From NCBI GenBank assembly GCA_022794015.1, contig JAAWDZ010000066.1:1-64000 (forward strand): a DNA stretch of 64,000 nucleotides, given 5' to 3'. Positions 33,638-42,029 of the stretch are shown here, in pieces; position 1 is the stretch's first letter; every line of letters begins with the position of its first letter. This DNA is from Eubacterium sp. Lineage in GTDB: Bacteria; Bacillota; Clostridia; Lachnospirales; Lachnospiraceae. Below the pieces are notes generated by a model. It saw nothing but the letters and a program-made list of their open reading frames with translations. It was not told where the DNA came from and made no database searches. Position numbers and translations under genes: made by a program.

Positions 33638-34132
33638 TTATGAAATAGCACCCGATTTACTGCAGGTTATAGTAAGTTGTCCGGACTTAGACTTATTAGA
33701 AGAACTATTTTTTAAAATATAAGAGCCAATTGCTTTTTTACCACTTTTTGCAGCTGTCTGTGAAGCAAAATGCCATTTGGTATTGTGAACGGAAGTAGCA
33801 CAAACAGCATTTGTGCAGGTAGAAGTACTTCCATCATAAGTAAAAGTTCCGGTTAAAGTGTATGTTGCAAGTACTTTACCTTTTATTGTAGTAATACTCA
33901 CATACTTAGTGGAACGTACGGTTTGTTTTAAAGAGTAAAGTCCAATATCTGAAACCTCTTTCCAAACAACAAGTGTACATGTTACAACAATTTCATCATC
34001 TTGATAAATCACCTCAGTGTCGTTTTGATAAGAGGCATCGCCGTCGGACAGAAATTCTCTGGCGTAAAAATCATTACTTGTTACTGATAAAAACATTAAA
34101 AAAGACAGCAAAAATGCAATCACTTTTTTCAT
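33638..34132 (-). CDS. secreted protein, unknown function
   Basis: The 164-residue protein has a signal peptide (MKKVIAFLLSFLMFLSVTSN, cleaved near residue 24). The mature part is Ser/Thr/Lys-rich and probably all-beta: ATYTLTGTFTYDGSTSTCTNA, then VHNTKWHFASQTAAKSGKKAIGSYIL. Two close cysteines in the CTNAVC stretch could form a disulfide. It lies 41 bp after the HAAS-like paralogue 2 gene. No family was recognised; it has the look of small secreted proteins linked to PadR/HAAS clusters. Confidence 0.7.
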   Translation of the reverse strand: MKKVIAFLLSFLMFLSVTSNDFYAREFLSDGDASYQNDTEVIYQDDEIVVTCTLVVWKEVSDIGLYSLKQTVRSTKYVSITTIKGKVLATYTLTGTFTYDGSTSTCTNAVCATSVHNTKWHFASQTAAKSGKKAIGSYILKNSSSNKSKSGQLTITCSKSGAIS

Positions 34133-34173
34133 AATTCAAAAACCCCTTCCATAATAATCATTCTTATATTCCG

Positions 34174-34614
34174 TTAATTTTCGGAAAACTCTTCAATATC
34201 CAATAATTTTTCTAAAATTTCTGACGTTTCTTCTGTATCATTGTAAATATACATACCTTCATTAAAAATCAATGCCTCTTCCTCAGCCCAACTACTCAAA
34301 TTATAAAGAACTACAAAAAAGATCATGGCACAGATTAGAAATAATGCAAAAAAAATATGCAGCATCTTTCTTTTTTTTTGCAGAATACTTGAAATTTCCT
34401 GTTCCGGCAGCTCATCCAAAAAAGAAGCTGCCACTTCTGTGACAGACCCAAATTCTTCTATAATTTCATTAAAAGATGCTCTCGGATGTTCTGCCCGAAA
34501 ATTGTCTATATTCTGCCGAATCGTTTGGATAATATCGTTTCTGTTTGGATAACTCACCGGAATCTGACTTTTAATTTTCTTTATATATGCATTTACTTTT
34601 TTTTCCAGATTCGT
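34174..34614 (-). CDS. HAAS-like single-pass membrane protein (paralogue 2)
   Basis: The protein is about 146 residues. The N-terminal helical domain (NLEKKVNAYIKKIKSQIP, then FNEIIEEFGSVTEVAASFLDEL) matches paralogue 1 at 31302-31727; a transmembrane helix (about 92-110) and an acidic tail follow. There is no ATG at the expected place. AGGGGGTG sits about 8 nt before an ACG at 34614 that aligns with the ATG of paralogue 1. A TTG at 34635 lies upstream of that site. The start codon may be mutated or an unusual ACG. Function unknown. Confidence 0.65.
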   Translation of the reverse strand, partial: TNLEKKVNAYIKKIKSQIPVSYPNRNDIIQTIRQNIDNFRAEHPRASFNEIIEEFGSVTEVAASFLDELPEQEISSILQKKRKMLHIFFALFLICAMIFFVVLYNLSSWAEEEALIFNEGMYIYNDTEETSEILEKLLDIEEFSEN

Positions 34615-34741
34615 CTTTATACACCCCCTAAACAAAATAAAATTCTGATCTGTTTGAATTTTCCTTATGCTCTGTCACAAATGGCATATTAATTCATGAA
34701 CGCCTATGATTAAGATGCTGTTCTTTATCTTACATAAATAT

Positions 34742-34770
34742 ATTATAACAACTGTTTAACAAGTTATCAA
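34742..34770 (-). promoter_or_regulatory. promoter of HAAS-like paralogue 2
   Basis: Minus strand TTGATA (34765-34770), 17-bp spacer, TATAAT (34742-34747), a strong match about 130 nt upstream of the gene. Confidence 0.65.
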
Positions 34771-34906
34771 TACATAGAGCTAAAATATGATGTTTACAAA
34801 ATTATATTTTTATGATATATAATATGTAGAAGAAAATAGCTATTATTTTTCAAATGAGTACACAAAGTAGAGGGTCAAATCAGAAAGAGGTGATTCCATT
34901 GGATTA

Positions 34907-34996
34907 ATGCAAGAAAAGCCGCAGAAAATGAAAACGTATTTTTTTGTGGCCATCAAGGTCACCACCGTTAATATAGTAGAGTTTAAAAAACAATAA
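34907..34996 (+). CDS. possible 29-residue peptide
   Basis: The frame ATG CAA GAA AAG ... CAA TAA encodes MQEKPQKMKTYFFVAIKVTT and nine more residues: basic ends around a short hydrophobic core, like small membrane peptides. AGAGGTG lies 15-20 nt upstream. A plus-strand TTTACA...TATAAT near 34793-34825 could drive it. Coding is not certain. The rest of 34636-35309 shows no confident gene. Confidence 0.3.
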   Translation: MQEKPQKMKTYFFVAIKVTTVNIVEFKKQ

Positions 34997-35309
34997 AAAA
35001 ACCTCCTGAGATTGATAGCCGTAAAACTGACAGTTACTGGACACTCAGCAAAATAAAATCAAGTTAACATTACAAGGGGTACGTTTATGGGTTATACTAA
35101 TGCGTTACACATTGATACATCAATGAATTATCGACAACATATTATTATGCGATATCGCCGCTATACAGCTCTGCTACCCATCTCCACATGTTCTGGAATG
35201 TATCAGCCTTATAAAAGAATCAAAACAGGGGGGAATTTTAGAAAGCGAAAGTTTGTCAATGGGATTCATATCTTCATTGACGCCTTTCGCAGAAAGGCGG
35301 ATTATAATT

Positions 35310-36137
35310 ATGATAAAAAGAATATTAACTTTAGGATTAACACTGATAATGGGATTAAGTACTGCAACTGTCACAAATGCACAGGAAACAACTGAAATTA
35401 GCAAAAGTGATTATGTAACTACATTTAACATTAACGACAAAAGTTCACTGAAGACAAAAGCCAGATTATATGATATGCCCACAGAAGTTGAGGAATACGT
35501 AAAAGATATTTTCACAAAAAATAAAACTGCAAGAGTAACTGTATACAGTCCCGATTCCAGCCCAACAATCACAGGCGGAATATCAACTTATAAAGATGGG
35601 GGACGTTGGAAAGGAGAAAGGCCCTACAATGGCTATATTTTAAATGATTGGATAGTACAAATTTCCAATGCTTTTGGCATGACAGATGTAAATGCTACCG
35701 GCAAATTCAACAAAGCTCTTAAAGTATATGCTGGTTCTGTATTAGTGGATAAATTTGTTCCATTTGGAAGTGCCGGAATTGCATTAGCAGATTTTTGTTT
35801 TGGAAACGGCACTCTGCGGTATGCCGGAAGCGGCGATAAAGTAAGTTGCTCTCCCAAATATACTTCTCGTACAAAATTTACATATGTAAAATCAAATGGT
35901 TCATGGATTTTAGGCGCTCGTACCCATTGGGTAAAACTGCAAGGCATATCATGGTATTGTTATATTAAAAAACTACATAAAGACGATATCGTAAAATCCA
36001 AATATGTAAATAAGCAGTTTTTTTCACCCAACTACAAGAATCCAGATGCAATTGCCATCAGAAGCACGGGCATTGGAGGCCATTTAGACGATCCTTATAG
36101 ATGGACTATTAAAAATGTTACTTTTACATTTGAGTAA
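35310..36137 (+). CDS. secreted protein, unknown function
   Basis: The protein is about 275 residues. A signal peptide (MIKRILTLGLTLIMGLSTAT, cut near TNA-Q) is followed by a mature region rich in Tyr, Gly and Lys, with SPTITGGISTYKDGGRWKGE, FVPFGSAGIALADFCFG and a C-terminal IAIRSTGIGG. It looks like a compact extracellular domain; no family was recognised. AGAAAGGCGG precedes the ATG at 35310; longer starts lack a signal peptide. It is followed by another exported protein gene on the same strand. Confidence 0.7.
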   Translation: MIKRILTLGLTLIMGLSTATVTNAQETTEISKSDYVTTFNINDKSSLKTKARLYDMPTEVEEYVKDIFTKNKTARVTVYSPDSSPTITGGISTYKDGGRWKGERPYNGYILNDWIVQISNAFGMTDVNATGKFNKALKVYAGSVLVDKFVPFGSAGIALADFCFGNGTLRYAGSGDKVSCSPKYTSRTKFTYVKSNGSWILGARTHWVKLQGISWYCYIKKLHKDDIVKSKYVNKQFFSPNYKNPDAIAIRSTGIGGHLDDPYRWTIKNVTFTFE

Positions 36138-36276
36138 TTTGCTAATAAACACTAAGGATTTTGTAAAAGCACACCATTAATTCCGCATTGTACATCACTT
36201 CCACCCTTCTGACATTAGAAGTCTAAAAAGTGCATGAGATCTTAGGTAAAATATTTTATAAAAGAGGAATACTAAT

Positions 36277-36873
36277 ATGAAAGTAAGCAAACTAATAAAA
36301 ACAGCCATTTTGATCCTTGCAATAACCGCTGCCTTAAGCTGCCTGCAGCTTTGTATGCGGGTACATAACGTCCAGATTAGCCAAAGAAGCAATGCACATC
36401 TGTTTCTGGAAGACGGTACAGAGTATGCCGACACAATTCTGGTAGAGTTAGAGGGGGTATATCACTATTATCCTATACATACTGGCGGCAACGTAGACTA
36501 CATTGAAATCAAAGCCGTTGCCAGCGAAAACGAGGTGGAAATTTTTGATGCTCTAATTGTTTATAATTTCTTAGACAGAAAGTGGCAATGGGTCATGCAT
36601 AACAGAGAAGAACCTGAAGAAACGCAGATAAATCAACAGGCAATGTTTACCAATTTCAATAAGAAAAACCGTGGAAGTAATGCCTCTTTTCTGTTTTGCA
36701 TTGATGATATTTCCAAAATTACTGAAAATGGAGAAGCAGGCCAAAAAGGACTTTTGCTGGTCACAACAGAGGAGGCAGCGGATGACCCTGCGGAAATTGT
36801 ACAAAGCGTCACGGAGGATACTTATTCTGGAGCAGCTGATTTTATCAGGGAATACGGATTCGATTTCCGCTAA
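36277..36873 (+). CDS. membrane-anchored protein, unknown function
   Basis: The 198-residue protein has an N-terminal transmembrane or signal helix (about 7-27) ending near cysteines in ALSCLQLCM, then a soluble acidic outer domain with HLFLEDGTEYADTILVELEG and a mixed alpha/beta pattern. No family was recognised. AGAGGA precedes the ATG, 139 bp after the secreted protein gene. A strong terminator follows. Confidence 0.65.
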   Translation: MKVSKLIKTAILILAITAALSCLQLCMRVHNVQISQRSNAHLFLEDGTEYADTILVELEGVYHYYPIHTGGNVDYIEIKAVASENEVEIFDALIVYNFLDRKWQWVMHNREEPEETQINQQAMFTNFNKKNRGSNASFLFCIDDISKITENGEAGQKGLLLVTTEEAADDPAEIVQSVTEDTYSGAADFIREYGFDFR

Positions 36874-36884
36874 TAAGACAAAAT

Positions 36885-36912
36885 AAAAAGACGGTCTTGA
36901 CACCGTCTTTTT
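36885..36912. terminator. bidirectional terminator
   Basis: AAAAAGACGGT and ACCGTCTTTTT flank CTTGAC. It stops the 36277 gene. A second hairpin (GTGATTCAT/ATGGATCAC, 36922-36942) may stop flagellin transcription from the other side. Confidence 0.8.
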
Positions 36913-36988
36913 ATTATTAGGTGATTCATTTTATGGATCACTTATTGATATAAGCAAATATTCTAAGCTTCTTCCTCATTCCCGTATT

Positions 36989-37756
36989 TTAACTCTGGAA
37001 CAAACGCAGCACCCGGCCGTTTTCATTTTCCAGATGTTTTCTCTGCATCATCATCTGGAATGTCCTGAGCAGTTCATTTTTCTTCTGTTCCGATACGGCG
37101 CTTGAATAATCCAAATCCTCAATCCGGCTCTGGGATGCAACCGTATTATACGACGCATTGGCATTGTATGCCATAACCGAATCCAGACGGTTTGATGTAG
37201 CTCCAAGATTTGCTCTTGCGGATACCACCGTGTCAAGCGCCTGATCAATCGCAGACAAATCGAAATTGCCTGTCACATCATAATCTGCAATCCCCAGTGC
37301 ATCTAAAGTTGAATTCGGCATCTGGACTTCAAGACCGTCACCATTTGAGCCTGCCCCTACATGAAAGCTATCCTTGCTCCCATCTAACAGATTCATCGTA
37401 TTAAACTGTGTTCCGGACGCAGTGTCCGAAATAGACTGTTTGAGCTGATCAATCTCTGTCTGGATTGCCTCTTTATCTGATGCCGTATACAAGCCATTCG
37501 ATGCCTGAAGGCTGAGTTCGCGAATACGCTGCAGATTATCTGTAATGGAACCCAGTGCACCGTCAGCGATATTGACCATATCTTTAGACATCCCTGCATT
37601 GCGGCTGCCCACATCATAGCTATTTGCCTGGCTTTGCAGTTTTTGAGCAATGGTAAGCCCGGCCGCATCATCTGCTGCCGAATTGATCCTCTTTCCGCTG
37701 GAAAGGGACTGATAGCTGCGGTATATGTTTTGATTTGATATTGAAGATATGCTCAT
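36989..37756 (-). CDS. flagellin family protein
   Basis: The 255-residue short flagellin has the N-terminal D0/D1 region (NIYRSYQSLSSGKRINSAADDAAGLTIAQKLQ), a TLR5-type segment LQRIRELSLQASNG (about 78-91), a minimal central part, and a C-terminal D1/D0 (LGATSNRLDSVMAYNANASYN, then ELLRTFQMMMQRKHLENENG, ending VLRLFQS). Flagellins polymerise into filaments after type III export. GAAAGGAGG precedes the ATG. It diverges from a FliD-like gene, and no other flagellar gene is in the window. Confidence 0.9.
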   Translation of the reverse strand: MSISSISNQNIYRSYQSLSSGKRINSAADDAAGLTIAQKLQSQANSYDVGSRNAGMSKDMVNIADGALGSITDNLQRIRELSLQASNGLYTASDKEAIQTEIDQLKQSISDTASGTQFNTMNLLDGSKDSFHVGAGSNGDGLEVQMPNSTLDALGIADYDVTGNFDLSAIDQALDTVVSARANLGATSNRLDSVMAYNANASYNTVASQSRIEDLDYSSAVSEQKKNELLRTFQMMMQRKHLENENGRVLRLFQS

Positions 37757-37976
37757 AAACTTCCTCCTTTCTTATATGCAACCTTATTTGCATTAATTTA
37801 CTAAAAGATATCACATATTTTTACGCTTTACAAGTTAATTTGCCTAAAAAAGAATGATTTTTTCTCTTTTGCCTCTTCATTATTTTTAATTTCGTACGAT
37901 ATAGATAGTAATAAATGGATTTAATATACCCCTGGTGCAGTGCACAAAATTCAAGGAAGAAGGGAGAGGGGTTTAT

Positions 37977-39272
37977 ATGTTTATCAGCAAGACCGCTTAT
38001 CATTATTATCTGGACGTTTATCGTGATTCTGCGGTAACGCGTTATGACACGCATAAAAAAAGCGAATTGAGAAATGTTTACAACAGTATGGTAAAGGTGA
38101 ACAAGGATTCTCCTCTTTACAAACTGCGCAACGACGTAAATATTCCCAAATTTTTAATCGACATCAAGGAGAACGCCCGGCAGGCAAAAAATGTCATTTC
38201 TTCTCTGTCGGACAGCACGGATGGTTTAGAAAGTTCTTTCCAGAAAAAAGTCGCCGTATCTTCCGATGACGGGATTGTCAGCGCTTCCTATATCGGCAGC
38301 AACCAGGATGATATATCGCATGAATACGAGATTGAAGTCCTTCAACTGGCTGCTCCGCAATCCAATCTTGGCAACTTTTTGGATAGTCGTACTTCAGATT
38401 TTGAACCCGGAGATTATGCTTTTGATTTGATTACGACGACGAACTCTTACGAATTTCAGTTTACAGTAAATTCGGAAGATACCAACCGCTCCATACAGGA
38501 GAAACTGGCGCGGCTCTTCAATACATCCGGCGTCGGAGTATCCGCCGAAATTATAATGGATGAAAAGAATCGAAGTTCCTTAAAACTTACATCCAAACAG
38601 ACCGGGTTGAGCGACAGCAAATCATCGCTCTTTGATATTAAGCCGAAAGCTTCCTCACAATCTATTGAGGCAATGGAATTGCTTGGGATTGATCAGATTA
38701 CATCCCCGGCGCAGAATTCTGCTTTTATTTTGAACGGAACCGAACATTCTTCCTATTCAAATACCTTTACGCTCAACAAAGAGTTTGAACTGACGCTGCA
38801 CGGTATCAGCCCTGAGGATACTACTACCCGGATCGGATTTAAAACCAGTGTGGATTCTGTAGCTGACAACCTGCAGGAGCTGGTTGATTCCTATAACGGT
38901 TTTATCCAGACGGGCGAGCGTTATTCCGGCAGCCAGCAGGGAAACCGTCTGCTGCACGATTTTAAAAATGTATCCTACACCTATCGGAACAATCTGGAAT
39001 CCATCGGTTTGATGATCGGAAATAACGGTCACATTTCCGTCGATCGTAATTTACTGGCAGATGCAGTTGAAACAAAGGATTTCAGGAAATCTTTTTCCAT
39101 ATTAAATTCCTTTAAAAATGCACTGGCAGCCAAAGCGGATATTGTTTCTGTAGATCCGATCCGATATGTAGATAAGACCATCGTAACATATAAACAGCCG
39201 GGGGTAAGCCATTTCCCATCGCCATATCACAATTCCCTTTATTCTGGAATGATGTTGGATCATATCTGTTAA
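37977..39272 (+). CDS. FliD-like filament cap protein
   Basis: The 431-residue protein has the FliD N-terminal layout. A short helical start is followed by a beta-rich region with YEIEVLQLAAPQSNLGNFLD, NSYEFQFTVNSEDTNRSIQEKLARLFN and SSLKLTSKQTG. A C-terminal helical part with SVADNLQELVDSYNGFIQTG resembles the FliD C-terminal domain. Caps sit at the filament tip and fold flagellin. It is shorter and more divergent than typical FliD. GAGAGGGG precedes the ATG at 37977. It diverges from flagellin. Confidence 0.75.
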   Translation: MFISKTAYHYYLDVYRDSAVTRYDTHKKSELRNVYNSMVKVNKDSPLYKLRNDVNIPKFLIDIKENARQAKNVISSLSDSTDGLESSFQKKVAVSSDDGIVSASYIGSNQDDISHEYEIEVLQLAAPQSNLGNFLDSRTSDFEPGDYAFDLITTTNSYEFQFTVNSEDTNRSIQEKLARLFNTSGVGVSAEIIMDEKNRSSLKLTSKQTGLSDSKSSLFDIKPKASSQSIEAMELLGIDQITSPAQNSAFILNGTEHSSYSNTFTLNKEFELTLHGISPEDTTTRIGFKTSVDSVADNLQELVDSYNGFIQTGERYSGSQQGNRLLHDFKNVSYTYRNNLESIGLMIGNNGHISVDRNLLADAVETKDFRKSFSILNSFKNALAAKADIVSVDPIRYVDKTIVTYKQPGVSHFPSPYHNSLYSGMMLDHIC

Positions 39273-39281
39273 TAGCTATAA

Positions 39282-39327
39282 AAAAACGAACATCCATTGC
39301 GCTAAGTGTCAAAGGATGTTCGTTTTT
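39282..39327. terminator. bidirectional terminator between FliD-like and glycosyltransferase genes
   Basis: AAAAACGAACATCC (39282-39295) and GGATGTTCGTTTTT (39314-39327) form a perfect 14-bp stem. The last codons and stop of the glycosyltransferase lie inside it. Confidence 0.85.
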
Positions 39328-40555
39328 CATTCAAATATGTCGTGTATATATAATCCGCCCTCTGCCGCCAGGTATGGTGCGACTTCGCATACCAATACCC
39401 ATTTTCTGCAATCTGTTCCATCTGTTTGGGATGTGCAAGCAAATCCTCTACTATTTCCGGCAAACGCTGTATCTGTGGCAGTGAAAAGGATACCATGCAC
39501 GTTTCTTGTTCTTTTTTTACTGTTTCCTCCAGGTATACAGATCCGTCTGTCACTACAGCTGCTTTGGCAAGCATTCCGTTAATCACACGGTCGTGGATGC
39601 CGTTTTTATACCAGGTCATTGTATTGAGCACAATCCTGCTGTGGTTCATCAGCTCCAGCACCTGTGGCGCCAGTACCTTTCCTCCATACATCAGATTTGG
39701 ATGTTTGGCCCATTCGCACCTGTCCCAGCCGCCCCCAAATACCGCTACGCGAATTCCGTTTTCTACCAGGAGGCGGACGGCCTGTTCCCGGTAAAAGGAG
39801 GTGGCATATGAATCAATAAACCGAAGCTCGGTAATCCAGTGATTTAACGCTTCATCCGTATACCTCTTTCCGATAGACACAAGATATTCTTCCACCGTCT
39901 GTTCTGTCGTTTTGTCCGGATGACTGATTAGCTCCGACAATACCTGCCTGGTCAGGTCAAATGCGTCAAATTCCGTAATATCCCCCAAATCCGGCACCAA
40001 TCCCTCCGCTACATATTTGGAAAGGCCCCCGGCATACAACACATCAAAAGAACGTTCCTCCATCGCAGGATGGTATGCATTTCCTTCCGTACACAAATGG
40101 CACTGTCCGGCTTTGGCATATTTGGTCACATCTGCTTCCATCCCTGCATGCGGCATAAAATCCACCTGTTTTAAATGTGGATAAAATCGGTGCAGAAACG
40201 ATACGTGGTTTCGGTCCGTACAAAAAACCACAGAGGTTTTCGGTGCATGCTTCAAAGCATTTGCATAATGAAAGGGATGATCCATCAGTATATTAAAATA
40301 CGGAATATTCCGCTCTTCCCAGATAATTTTCCCTTCGGTAAATGACAGATTGTAGCCGATATTATTAAATGCTATTACACCGTCAAGCATATGATCTTTT
40401 GTCAGCTCCCGCAGCCTAGCCATTGCTTCTGATTCTCTTCGGATATCTATCACATGGCAAATACAGCCCAACTGCCGAAAAGCTGCTGCAAATGCCTCGT
40501 TAAATAAATCTATCGTATCGTAAATTCCCCCGATAAACAGTAGTGTCTTTGTCAT
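39302..40555 (-). CDS. glycosyltransferase (CgeB/GT1-like)
   Basis: The 417-residue protein is predicted to be a soluble GT-B enzyme. The N-terminal half has FIGGIYDTIDLFNEAFAAAF and YFNILMDHPFHYANAL; the C-terminal domain has VAVFGGGW, LMNHSRIVLNTMTWYKNGIHDRVINGMLAKAAVVTD, the pattern of CgeB-like glycosyltransferases. Its convergent placement next to the FliD-like and flagellin genes suggests it glycosylates filament protein, which is inference. It ends 15 bp downstream of lepB. Confidence 0.8.
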   Translation of the reverse strand: MTKTLLFIGGIYDTIDLFNEAFAAAFRQLGCICHVIDIRRESEAMARLRELTKDHMLDGVIAFNNIGYNLSFTEGKIIWEERNIPYFNILMDHPFHYANALKHAPKTSVVFCTDRNHVSFLHRFYPHLKQVDFMPHAGMEADVTKYAKAGQCHLCTEGNAYHPAMEERSFDVLYAGGLSKYVAEGLVPDLGDITEFDAFDLTRQVLSELISHPDKTTEQTVEEYLVSIGKRYTDEALNHWITELRFIDSYATSFYREQAVRLLVENGIRVAVFGGGWDRCEWAKHPNLMYGGKVLAPQVLELMNHSRIVLNTMTWYKNGIHDRVINGMLAKAAVVTDGSVYLEETVKKEQETCMVSFSLPQIQRLPEIVEDLLAHPKQMEQIAENGYWYAKSHHTWRQRADYIYTTYLNEKRTSFDT

Positions 40556-40570
40556 TATTCTGCACCTGCC

Positions 40571-41140
40571 CTAATATAACGAACCTGCGTTGCCAAACGG
40601 ATAATAACGGAACATAGCCTTTCCGAGAATCTTATCTTTTGATACATACGTATTGTCCCAATATCTGGCGTCATAAGAATTATTTCGATTATCTCCCAAA
40701 ACCAGATAACAGTCCTCCGGCACCTCAAAGCTGTACTGCCCGGTCGCAACAGTCCATTCTTCTTTCAGATAATTCTCCTGTAACGGGACCTTTGAACCAT
40801 TAATATAAATTCTGGCATCCTCAATTTCCACCGTTTCTCCAGGAAGCCCAATGACACGCTTAACGTAATTCTCAGTTTCATCATCTGGAAATTTAAATAT
40901 GATAATATCTCCGCGCTCCGGGTTTTTCTGCCTGTATGCCAGGCGATATCCAAACAGGCGATCTCCGGTCATAATCGTATTCTCCATGGACCCTGACGGA
41001 ATATTCGCATTGATCAGTACGTAATTCTTGACAAACAAAGCCGCTACTACAGCAAGTGCAAGTGTAATAATCCAACTAATCACTTCCTTTACTGCAGATT
41101 CGTCTTTCCGCTTCTGTAGTTTTTCCTGTTCACTTGACAT
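40571..41140 (-). CDS. lepB: signal peptidase I
   Basis: The 189-residue type I signal peptidase has one N-terminal transmembrane helix (about 20-42), the catalytic Ser in IPSGSMENTI and Lys in YVKRVIGLPGE. Box E is GDNRNNSYDARYW. It cleaves signal peptides of exported proteins on the outer face of the membrane. First of two genes with the glycosyltransferase on the same strand. Confidence 0.95.
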   Translation of the reverse strand: MSSEQEKLQKRKDESAVKEVISWIITLALAVVAALFVKNYVLINANIPSGSMENTIMTGDRLFGYRLAYRQKNPERGDIIIFKFPDDETENYVKRVIGLPGETVEIEDARIYINGSKVPLQENYLKEEWTVATGQYSFEVPEDCYLVLGDNRNNSYDARYWDNTYVSKDKILGKAMFRYYPFGNAGSLY

Positions 41141-42029
41141 TTCGTTACACCTTACCCTTTCTCTTTGCTGTGAAACTGCTTATTAAGTATAACTCTAATT
41201 GAAGTGATATGCCACCTTTTTTTGCGGAATTCCATATTTTTATGTTATAGAACGGAGCAGCCAGGACAGCTATTATCTCAAAGGAGTTAGCGACGGGACA
41301 TCTTATCTGAGCTATTTCTCAGGATCTGCCCCCTGTTTATAGTTTGTCTGCGACAAAGAAGGGCGGATGGCATTTGAGAAACAGCAAAATACGCCTTTGA
41401 CAGCCCGGCAAATGCCACTCCAAAGATGTAGGTAGTGTAGATAAAATTGTGAAAATGACAGATACAGACATTCCAAATACGTCATCTGTTGAATGTACAG
41501 ACGAATTTTACTATTACTGACAACGGCGATGGAACTTTCCGTGTGGAAAAGACAAATAAATATGAACACCTTCAAAGTAAACGGAATAGAATACAAGACA
41601 GTACCATTTCATTTTAGCTTAGTGTGCAATATAGAGTACACGGACATTTCCCTTGAAAAAATGGGAAGCAAACAATGTCTGTGATTCGATCATATTTTGC
41701 TATTTGTGTCGAAAAGGGAGATGATTTTGCGGGAAAGAGCAAAACGCATATTTTGTCGTCGAAGGAAAATTTGATGACATTGTTGAGGCGATGCATAAAA
41801 AAATGAATTTTCAGATTTTTTAATCTTTCATCAAGGGAGACGAGGAAGCTGCGAAGAGCAAAGAAACGTAAAATACAGGTCAGCAAGAGAACTGTTTGAA
41901 AACGAATGACTTCCAAAAGCAAATGCATTGGGCGTACCATTGCAGGAATTTGGGGGCATAAACCCTCTAATTTTGGCGGTCAATAATGGAATTCCTAAAA
42001 CAATAATTAGATAATATAGGAGAATTTTT
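41141..42029 (+). other. prophage debris
   Basis: This 889-bp stretch has no intact gene. It contains a dispersed repeat (41328-41367, core AGTTTGTCTGCGACAA at 41341-41356). After it comes broken phage coding: ITDNGDGTFRVEK near 41510-41560, like the end of a tail tube protein, and then the tail-chaperone pseudogene. A further broken frame, LPKANALGVPLQEFGG, lies near 41910-41960. It leads into the intact endolysin. Confidence 0.55.
41562..41823 (+). pseudogene. phage tail assembly chaperone-like (DUF6096-type), frameshifted
   Basis: Reading three frames in turn gives MNTFKVNGIEYKTVPFHFSL, then ...DISLEKMGSKQ, then MSVIRSYFAICVEKGDDFAG, then VVEGKFDDIVEAMHKKMNF. This order matches small phage tail chaperone proteins of the DUF6096 kind. 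The frameshifts lie near 41672 and 41745. It is not functional as such. Confidence 0.55.

Noticed and set aside
35087-35395. 102-codon plus-strand frame overlapping the secreted protein
   Set aside because: Although AAGGGGT precedes its ATG, its second half overlaps the signal-peptide gene in another frame and has no recognisable fold.
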